Positions 56,133 through 64,000 of a DNA stretch of 64,000 nucleotides are shown here, one piece after another (within the stretch, counting starts at the first letter, position 1; each line of letters starts with the position of its first letter). The notes under the pieces are model-generated. The model saw only the letters and a program-made list of their open reading frames with translations. It searched no databases and had not been told where the DNA came from. The DNA is taken from positions 54,900 through 118,899 of the forward strand of contig NZ_BJVJ01000009.1 in NCBI RefSeq assembly GCF_007989085.1. The letters run 5' to 3'. Origin of the DNA: Pseudonocardia sulfidoxydans NBRC 16205 (lineage in GTDB: Bacteria; Actinomycetota; Actinomycetes; Mycobacteriales; Pseudonocardiaceae). The translations under genes were made by a program, and so were the position numbers.

Positions 56133-56426
56133 GTGCCCGCACCCCGTCTCGAGATCACGTACTGCACGCAGTGCCGCTGGCTGCTGCGTGCCGGCTGGAC
56201 CGCGCAGGAGTTGCTGACGACGTTCGCCGCCGATCTGGGCGAGGTCGCCCTGGTCCCGGGCACGGGCGGGGTGTTCACGGTCCGCCTCGACGACGAGCTG
56301 CTGTGGGACCGACGTGAGCAGGGCGGTTTCCCGGAGCTGCCGGAGCTGAAGCGGCTGGTGCGCGACCGGGTGGCCCCCGGGCGCTCGCTCGGCCACTCGG
56401 ACCGCAGAGCCGACGCAGAGAGTTAG
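56133..56426 (+). CDS. SelW/SelT/SelH (Rdx) family thioredoxin-like protein, Cys form
   Basis: The 97-residue protein reads LEITYCTQCRWLLRAGWTAQ near its N-terminus, the first strand, CxxC loop and helix of the selenoprotein-W-type Rdx fold, and GVFTVRLDDELLWDRREQGGFPEL later. Many relatives have selenocysteine at the second Cys; here it is Cys, although the genome makes selenocysteine. It is thought to be a thiol redox protein. The start is GTG 56133, divergent from mec. It ends 4 bases into the 3' end of the convergent DUF2017 gene. Confidence 0.88.
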   Translation: MPAPRLEITYCTQCRWLLRAGWTAQELLTTFAADLGEVALVPGTGGVFTVRLDDELLWDRREQGGFPELPELKRLVRDRVAPGRSLGHSDRRADAES

Positions 56427-56977
56427 AACTTCACCTGCAGCCGCGACTGCACGAGCGCGTCCTGGACGAACGTCAGCCAGTGGTAGACGCCCAGGTGCGC
56501 GGTGCGGGGGTCGTCCTCGGGCAGGTCGTCGGGCATGTCGTCGTCGATGTCGAGGGCGGTGCCGAGCGCGAGCCGGACGTCGTTGAGCGCGGCGAGCCAG
56601 GCGTCGGCCTGCTCGACGGTGAGCTCGATGCGGCCGCCGCCGTCGGGCAGCGTGTCGAGCACGGCGACGGCCGCGCCCTCCTTCGCCTCGATGAGCGCGG
56701 GCTCGTGCAGCGACCGCAGGGCGCCGGCGAGCGCGGGGTCGTCGCGGCTGAACTCGGGCAGCAGCCGGGCGAGCACCTTGTCCTCGGGCGGGACCGACGA
56801 GCCGGTGCGGATGCCGGTGAGCTCGGCCAGCTCGTCGGCGGGAGTCTCGGCGGTGCGGGCGGCGAGCATGTCGCGGACCTCACCGATCAGCCCGCGCAGG
56901 ACGACGACCTCCTGCGGCTCCATCGTCGCCACCAGACGTGCCTTCGCGCCGCGCCCGGACCGCTTCCAGCCGTTCAT
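56423..56977 (-). CDS. DUF2017 protein (Rv1332-like)
   Basis: The 184-residue, mostly helical protein contains [40 protein letters not shown] and [20 protein letters not shown], the conserved parts of DUF2017. These genes nearly always follow clpS in actinobacteria, so a link to proteolysis or to its regulation is likely, but the function is unknown. ATG 56977 overlaps the clpS stop as ATGA. Confidence 0.9.
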   Translation of the reverse strand: MNGWKRSGRGAKARLVATMEPQEVVVLRGLIGEVRDMLAARTAETPADELAELTGIRTGSSVPPEDKVLARLLPEFSRDDPALAGALRSLHEPALIEAKEGAAVAVLDTLPDGGGRIELTVEQADAWLAALNDVRLALGTALDIDDDMPDDLPEDDPRTAHLGVYHWLTFVQDALVQSRLQVKF

Positions 56978-57270
56978 GCGCGCTGCATGGTGGCCCACAG
57001 GCCCGCCGCGTGCAGTTTCGCGACGTCGCCCTCGATCTTGTCCTTGTCACCGGAGGACACGGCGGCCTTGCCCTTGTGGTGGACGTCGAGCATGAGCGCG
57101 GTGGCCTTCGGCTCGGGGTAGCCGAACAGCTTCTGCAGCACGTAGGTCACGTACGACATGAGGTTGACCGGGTCGTTCCAGACGACGGCCTGCCACGGCG
57201 TCTCGGCGGCGGCTGCCTCGTCGGTGACCTCTTCCACCTGGCGGGTGGGGACGGGTAGCGGCGCGGGCAT
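56974..57270 (-). CDS. clpS: ClpS adaptor protein
   Basis: The adaptor delivers N-degron substrates to ClpC/ClpP. The 98-residue sequence has a flexible N-terminus, [20 protein letters not shown] with the substrate-pocket Asn-Asp-Pro, and [12 protein letters not shown] with the Clp-binding side. ATG 57270 is used; GTG 57276 would add two residues. Confidence 0.94.
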   Translation of the reverse strand: MPAPLPVPTRQVEEVTDEAAAAETPWQAVVWNDPVNLMSYVTYVLQKLFGYPEPKATALMLDVHHKGKAAVSSGDKDKIEGDVAKLHAAGLWATMQRA

Positions 57271-57326
57271 GACCACATGGTGTCATCCGTGCACCGTCGC
57301 GCGCAGGCCACATAGGCTCCCGTTCC

Positions 57327-58634
57327 ATGAGCGGGCTTCCCGGGTCGGCCAGTACGGCCCTGTTCACCGATCGTTACGAGCTGACGATGGTCGCGGCCGC
57401 GCTCGCCGACGGCACGGCGCACCGGCCGTGCGCGTTCGAGGTGTTCGCGCGCAGGCTGCCCGACGGCCGCCGGTACGGGGTCGTCGCGGGCACCCGCCGG
57501 CTGATCGACGCCATCGCCGACTTCCGGTTCGGCGACACGGAGCTGGAGATGCTGGCCGACGTCGTCGACCCGGCGGCGCTCGACTGGCTGGCCGGCTACC
57601 GGTTCAGCGGCGACGTCGACGGCTACCCCGAGGGCGAGCTGTTCTTCCCGGGGTCGCCGATCCTCTCGGTCACGGGCACGTTCGCCGACGCCGTCATGCT
57701 GGAGACGCTGGCCCTGTCGATCCTCAACCACGACTCGGCGGTGGCGGCGGCCGCGGCGCGGATGGTGTCGGCGGCGGCCGACCGGCCGATCATCGAGATG
57801 GGCGGGCGGCGCACCCACGAGGAGGCGGCGGTCGCCGCCGCGCGGGCGACCTACCTGGCCGGGTTCGCGGCGACGTCGAACCTCGAGGCGGGTCGTCGCT
57901 ACGGCATCCCCACGACCGGCACGGCTGCGCACGCGTTCGTCCTGCTCCACGACGACGAGCTGTCGGCGTTCCGCAGCCAGATCGCGTCCCTCGGGGAGAA
58001 GACGACGCTGCTGGTCGACACCTACGACATCCGCAAGGGCGTCGAGAACGCCATCGAGGCCGGCGGGACCGGGCTGGGCTCGATCCGCATCGACTCCGGC
58101 GACCTCGGCGTCATGGCCCAGCAGGCCCGTGAGCAGCTCGACGCGCTCGGCGCCACCGGCACCCGCATCGTGCTCTCCGGCGACCTCGACGAGTACGCCA
58201 TCGCATCGCTGCGCGCCGAACCGGTGGACTCCTACGGCGTCGGCACCTCGGTGGTGACGGGTTCGGGTGCGCCGACCGCCGGGCTGGTCTACAAGCTCGT
58301 GGAGGTCGACGGGCGGCCCGTCGCCAAACGGAGCACGTCGAAGGAGTCACGCGGCGGGCGGAAGTCGGCGGTGCGCAGGCACAAGCCGACGGGCACCGCC
58401 GTCGAGGAGGTCGTGCACCCGTGGGCGGCGCCGCCGGTCGTCGGCCCGCACGACCGGGTGGTGCCGGTGCCGATGATGCGCGGCGGCGAACCCGTCCCCG
58501 ACCTGGAGACCCTGGAACAGGGCCGCGAACGGCTGCGCGCCGCCCTGGTCTCCGTGCCCTGGGAAGGCCTGAAGCTCTCCCGCGGCGAGCCCGCCGTCCC
58601 GACCGTGTTCACCGCCGCCCCCGGAGGTTCCTGA
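57327..58634 (+). CDS. pncB: Nicotinate phosphoribosyltransferase
   Basis: The 435-residue enzyme converts nicotinate and PRPP to nicotinate mononucleotide for NAD salvage. ALFTDRYELTMVAAAL at the start, EMGGRRTHEEAA, GTAAHAFVLL, IRIDSGDLGVMA and the GTSVVTG phosphate loop are typical. The start is ATG 57327, divergent from clpS. Its TGA touches the pncA GTG directly, so nicotinamide and nicotinate salvage are coupled. Confidence 0.95.
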   Translation: MSGLPGSASTALFTDRYELTMVAAALADGTAHRPCAFEVFARRLPDGRRYGVVAGTRRLIDAIADFRFGDTELEMLADVVDPAALDWLAGYRFSGDVDGYPEGELFFPGSPILSVTGTFADAVMLETLALSILNHDSAVAAAAARMVSAAADRPIIEMGGRRTHEEAAVAAARATYLAGFAATSNLEAGRRYGIPTTGTAAHAFVLLHDDELSAFRSQIASLGEKTTLLVDTYDIRKGVENAIEAGGTGLGSIRIDSGDLGVMAQQAREQLDALGATGTRIVLSGDLDEYAIASLRAEPVDSYGVGTSVVTGSGAPTAGLVYKLVEVDGRPVAKRSTSKESRGGRKSAVRRHKPTGTAVEEVVHPWAAPPVVGPHDRVVPVPMMRGGEPVPDLETLEQGRERLRAALVSVPWEGLKLSRGEPAVPTVFTAAPGGS

Positions 58635-59183
58635 GTGCGCGCCCTGATCGTCGTCGACGTCCAGAACGACTTCTGCGAGGGCGGTTCCCTCGCGGTCGTC
58701 GGCGGGTCGGCGGTGGCCACGTCCGTCTCGACGCACATGCGCGAGCACGGCTACGACCACGTCGCCGCGACGCGCGACCACCACATCGACCCGGGCCCGC
58801 ACTTCAGCGACACGCCCGACTTCGTCGACACCTGGCCGGTGCACTGCCGCGCCGGCACCCCGGGAGCGGCGTTCCACCCGGCACTCGACGTCGCCCCCAT
58901 CGAGGCCGTGTTCGACAAGGGCTCCTTCGAGGCCGCCTACTCGGGCTTCGAGGGCAACGAGCCGCGCGGGCTGGCCCTCGGCGACTGGCTGCGCGCACGC
59001 GACGTCGACGAGGTGCACGTCGCGGGGCTCGCGACCGACCACTGCGTCCTCGCGACCGCCCTCGACGCCGTGGCAGGCGGATTCACGACGACCGTGCTGC
59101 TCGAGCACTGCGCGGGTGTCGCGTCGGAGACGACGCGGGCCGCGCTGGAGCGAATGCGGCAGGCGGGCGTGGCCCTGCGCTGA
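58635..59183 (+). CDS. pncA: Nicotinamidase
   Basis: The 182-residue enzyme deamidates nicotinamide to nicotinate, the substrate of PncB upstream. The catalytic Asp is in VVDVQNDFCEGG, Lys in VFDKGSFEAAYSGF and the nucleophilic Cys in ATDHCVLATALDA; the metal ligands are DHHIDPG and the preceding Asp. GTG 58635 follows the pncB stop without a gap. Confidence 0.95.
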   Translation: MRALIVVDVQNDFCEGGSLAVVGGSAVATSVSTHMREHGYDHVAATRDHHIDPGPHFSDTPDFVDTWPVHCRAGTPGAAFHPALDVAPIEAVFDKGSFEAAYSGFEGNEPRGLALGDWLRARDVDEVHVAGLATDHCVLATALDAVAGGFTTTVLLEHCAGVASETTRAALERMRQAGVALR

Positions 59184-59260
59184 CCGGCGACGCCCCTGCC
59201 GGCGCTGCTGCGCGGGCGGGCCGTCGGCGGCACCTGCATCCCGGGGACGCCGCGGTGCCC

Positions 59261-59460
59261 GGGCGCGCGGGTGCTGGGCGCGCGGATCCCGGGTGCGCGG
59301 ATCCCGGGTGCGCGGATCCCGGGCGCGCGGTGTCGGGCGCGCGGTGTCGGGCGCGCGGTGTCGGGCGCGCGGTGTCGGGCGCGCGGTGTCGGGCGCGCCG
59401 GTCCCGGGCGCGCCGGTCCCGGGCGCGCCGGTCCCGGGCGCGCGCGTGCCGGTGCCGGGT
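59261..59460. repeat. Block-structured GC-only tandem repeat array
   Basis: Three homogeneous blocks follow one another: three units of GCGCGGATCCCGGGT (15 bases), five of GCGCGGTGTCGGGC (14 bases), and three of GCGCCGGTCCCGGGC (15 bases). All units share GCGC and CGGG. The array fills most of the 335 bases between pncA and dinG, ending about 60 bases before the dinG start; no gene is seen there. Confidence 0.9.
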
Positions 59461-59518
59461 GCGAACAACTCCGCCCGCGCCGCGCGGGACCGTCGGCGCC
59501 GCCGGGTAGCCTCCCGGG

Positions 59519-61555
59519 GTGCCTGCCGCGCTGCCGTCGACCCGTGACCTCCCCGGCGTCGCCGAGCTGCTGGAGGCGGCCGTCGAGGCGCTCGGCGGCG
59601 CCCGCCGCGAGGGTCAGGACGCCATGGCCGGCGCCGTCCGCAAGGCCATCGCCGACCACGAGCACCTCGCCGTGCAGGCCGGCACCGGCACCGGCAAGTC
59701 GCTCGGCTACCTCGTCCCCGCCATCCGGCACGCGATCGCCGCCGACGCGACCGTCGTGGTGTCCACGGCGACGATCGCCCTGCAGCGCCAGCTCGTCGAC
59801 CGCGACCTGCCCCGGCTCGCCAAGGCACTCAAGCCCGCGCTCGGGCGGCTGCCCACGTTCGCGATCCTCAAGGGCCGTCGCAACTACCTGTGCCTCAACA
59901 AGCTCCACGGCGACGAGTCCATGATGGACGACGGCGAGGAGCAGCTGTTCGACCCGTTCGCCATCTCGGCCATGGGGCGCAACGTCAAGCGCCTCCACGA
60001 GTGGGCCTCCGACACCGAGACCGGCGACCGCGACGAGCTCGTCCCCGGTGTGCCGGACTCGGCGTGGCGGCAGGTGTCGGTCACCGCCCGGGAGTGCCTG
60101 GGCGCCACCCGCTGCCCCGTCGGCGAGGACTGCTTCGCCGAACGCGCCAAGGCCGAGGCGGGGCGCGCCGACGTCGTCGTCACCAACCACGCCCTCCTCG
60201 CGATCGACGCCATGGGCGAGGCCCAGGTGCTGCCCGAGCACGACGTCGTCATCGTCGACGAGGCCCACGAGCTGGTCGACCGGGTCACCGGCGCCGCCAC
60301 CGCCGAGCTCACCCCCGGCACCGTCGCGGCCGCCGCGCGCCGCTGCGGCAAGCTCGTCGACCAGAACATCGCCGACCGGCTCGCCGAGGCCGGTGAGGGC
60401 CTCGCCATGGTGCTGGAGGACCTGCAGCCCGGCCGCTGGGACTCGCTGCCCGGCGGCGTGTCCGGGGTGCTGTCGGTCATCCGCGACACCGCCGCCGCCT
60501 GCAAGCAGGGCCTCGGCGGGGAGCGCCGCGAGGACCCCGAGGGGGCTGCCGCCCGCAAGATCGCCCTCGCCCTCGTCGACGAGGTGCTCGACGTCGCCGT
60601 CCGGATCCTCGGGGTGTTCGCCGAGGACGACCCCGCCGCCCGCCGCGACGTCGTCTGGCTGGGTGAACAGGGGCCGGAGGGCTCCCGTACCAAGGTGCTG
60701 CGCGCCGCGCCGCTGTGGGTCGGCGGGCTGCTGCGCGAGCGACTCTTCGGCCGGTCGACGACGATCCTCACCTCCGCGACCCTCACCCTCGGCGGATCGT
60801 TCGACGCCCTCGCCCGCCAGTGGGGGCTGCCGCCCGAGGCCACCGTCACCGCGTCGGCGGGCGACCCCGTCCCCGACCCCGACGCGCCCCGCTGGTCGGG
60901 CCTCGACGTCGGCTCCCCCTTCGCCCACGGGCGCAGCGGCATCCTCTACACCGCCCGGCACCTCCCCCCGCCGGGCCGCGACGGGCTCCCGCCCGCCTAC
61001 CTCGACGAGATCACCGAGCTGGTCGAGGCCGCCGGCGGCCGCACCCTCGGGCTGTTCTCGTCGATGCGGGCCGCGAAGCAGGCCACGGAGGCGTTGCGCG
61101 GCAGGCTCTCCATCCCCCTGCTGTGCCAGGGTGACGACTCGACGATGCTGCTCGTCAAACGCTTCGCCGAGGACACCGAGACGTCGCTGTTCGGCACGTT
61201 GTCGCTGTGGCAGGGCGTCGACGTCCCCGGGCCGTCGCTGTCGCTGGTGATCATCGACCGGATCCCGTTCCCGCGCCCCGACGACCCGCTGATCGGTGCC
61301 CGCCAGCGCGCCACCGACGCCCGCGGCGGCAACGGCTTCCTCACGGTCTCGGCCACCCACGCCGCGCTGCTGCTCGCCCAGGGGGCCGGCCGGCTGCTGC
61401 GGGGCATGGACGACCGTGGGGTGGTCGCGATCCTCGACCCCCGCATCGCCACCGCCCGCTACGGCGGTTTCCTCCGCGCGTCCCTGCCGCCCTTCTGGCA
61501 GACCCACGACCCCGACAAGGTCCGCGCCGCCCTCACCCGCCTCCGCGACGCCTGA
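59519..61555 (+). CDS. dinG: DinG-type ATP-dependent DNA helicase
   Basis: The 678-residue superfamily 2 iron-sulphur helicase has Walker A in AGTGTGKSLGYLVPAI, DEAH in VIVDEAHELVDRVTG, and cysteines in NYLCLN, ECLGATRCPVGEDCF for a [4Fe-4S] cluster. Motif VI-like QGAGRLLRGMDDRG is near the end. It unwinds DNA with 5'-3' polarity in repair; relatives resolve R-loops or G-rich structures. Counterpart of Rv1329c. The start is GTG 59519. Confidence 0.95.
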   Translation: MPAALPSTRDLPGVAELLEAAVEALGGARREGQDAMAGAVRKAIADHEHLAVQAGTGTGKSLGYLVPAIRHAIAADATVVVSTATIALQRQLVDRDLPRLAKALKPALGRLPTFAILKGRRNYLCLNKLHGDESMMDDGEEQLFDPFAISAMGRNVKRLHEWASDTETGDRDELVPGVPDSAWRQVSVTARECLGATRCPVGEDCFAERAKAEAGRADVVVTNHALLAIDAMGEAQVLPEHDVVIVDEAHELVDRVTGAATAELTPGTVAAAARRCGKLVDQNIADRLAEAGEGLAMVLEDLQPGRWDSLPGGVSGVLSVIRDTAAACKQGLGGERREDPEGAAARKIALALVDEVLDVAVRILGVFAEDDPAARRDVVWLGEQGPEGSRTKVLRAAPLWVGGLLRERLFGRSTTILTSATLTLGGSFDALARQWGLPPEATVTASAGDPVPDPDAPRWSGLDVGSPFAHGRSGILYTARHLPPPGRDGLPPAYLDEITELVEAAGGRTLGLFSSMRAAKQATEALRGRLSIPLLCQGDDSTMLLVKRFAEDTETSLFGTLSLWQGVDVPGPSLSLVIIDRIPFPRPDDPLIGARQRATDARGGNGFLTVSATHAALLLAQGAGRLLRGMDDRGVVAILDPRIATARYGGFLRASLPPFWQTHDPDKVRAALTRLRDA

Positions 61556-61602
61556 CCCTCGACGCGGATCGGGCTGCCGCCCGCGCAGCCGACGAGCAGC
61601 AC

Positions 61603-61900
61603 GCAACCTCACTGCTGCCCGCGCGCCCCACGACGACCGTCAGGTTGCGCGCGGACAACCGGCCGCAACCCCACTGCTGCCGACGCGCCCTCCAGCGACC
61701 GCCAGGTTGCGCGCCGACAACCGGCCGCAACCCCACTGCTGCCGACACGCCCCACGACGACCGTGAGGTTGCGCGCGGACGACCGGCCGCAACCCCACTG
61801 CTGCCGACGCGCCCTCCAGCGACCGCCAGGTTGCGCGCGGACGACCGGGCGCAACCCCACTGCTGCCGACCCGCCCCACGACGACCGTCAGGTTGCGCCC
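61603..61900. repeat. Five-unit 62-bp tandem array of the GCAACCTCACTGCTG repeat
   Basis: Units begin at 61603, 61665, 61727, 61789 and 61851, exactly 62 bases apart. Each opens with GCAACC and ends with AGGTTGCGC. Two subtypes alternate: units 1, 3 and 5 contain CCCCACGACGACCGT, units 2 and 4 contain CCCTCCAGCGACCGC, giving a 124-base higher period. The array fills the gap between the convergent dinG and hydrolase genes. Confidence 0.93.
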
Positions 61901-61904
61901 GGGG

Positions 61905-64000
<2,096 letters not shown>

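Noticed and set aside
61603..61900. CRISPR array
   Set aside because: Units are contiguous 62-base repeats without unique spacers, and no cas gene is present.

Overview
The window is chromosomal DNA from a very GC-rich actinobacterium, most likely a Pseudonocardiaceae member close to Pseudonocardia. The pointers are many GTG starts, a WhiB-family gene, a SigB/SigF-type sigma factor with its anti-sigma gene, the actinobacterial CysM-CysO-Mec cysteine pathway, and a block from dinG to rdgB in the gene order of Mycobacterium tuberculosis Rv1329c-Rv1342c. The genus is inference, because no rRNA gene is present. 

Layout. 1-2500: MFS exporter, TetR regulator and a SRPBCC protein. 2.6-5.8 kb: VOC protein, acyl-CoA dehydrogenase, hypothetical protein, AhpD-like protein and the tail of a dead Fic gene. 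6.1-11.7 kb: one 1875-residue chain carrying biotin carboxylase, biotin carrier, central and carboxyltransferase regions like eukaryotic acetyl-CoA carboxylase. 11.8-15.9 kb: GH3 glycosidase, thiol transferase, CoA-transferase-like protein and a GtrA membrane protein. 16-19.2 kb: 4-hydroxybenzoate to protocatechuate ring-cleavage operon (pobA-pcaH-pcaG) with a divergent IclR regulator; pcaC lies 30 kb away. 19.5-25.9 kb: a secreted His/Gly-rich repeat protein, CinA, a membrane protein divergent from a NarL-type response regulator, and an HtrA-like protease with a cytoplasmic zinc ribbon. 26-31.9 kb: ABC exporter, sensor kinase and an alternative-oxidase homologue. 32.1-40.3 kb: complete selenocysteine machinery (selC, selD, selA, selB) with a degenerate amidase, a PhoX-like protein and two STAS proteins among and beside it. 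40.6-43.4 kb: whiB3 and an anti-sigma/sigma pair. 43.5-48.6 kb: redox enzymes, a decayed oxidoreductase/AraC junction, and an HNH endonuclease gene that has a LexA-like box in front of it and overlaps a tRNA-like gene at its 3' end. 48.8-61.6 kb: rdgB, rph, cyclic-nucleotide phosphodiesterase homologue, murI, rhomboid, cysM, cysO, mec, a SelW-like gene, DUF2017, clpS, pncB, pncA and dinG. 61.9-64 kb: Pth2-type hydrolase, serB and the end of a gene that is probably ctaD. 

Three families of intergenic palindromic repeats are scattered through the window, mostly at 3' gene ends: a 40-bp GTGAGTGGCGATAGTCGC palindrome (seven copies, arms that covary), an ACGAACGGCACAGT hairpin (three copies), and a GCGCAACCTCACTGCTG repeat (single copies, pairs, and a five-unit 62-bp tandem array). 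They look like genus-specific terminator or palindromic elements. 

The most unusual locus is at 46.6-47.4 kb. A duplicated-helix HNH nuclease sits behind a near-perfect actinobacterial SOS box, and its stop codon TAG is also the anticodon of an overlapping class I tRNA-like gene.
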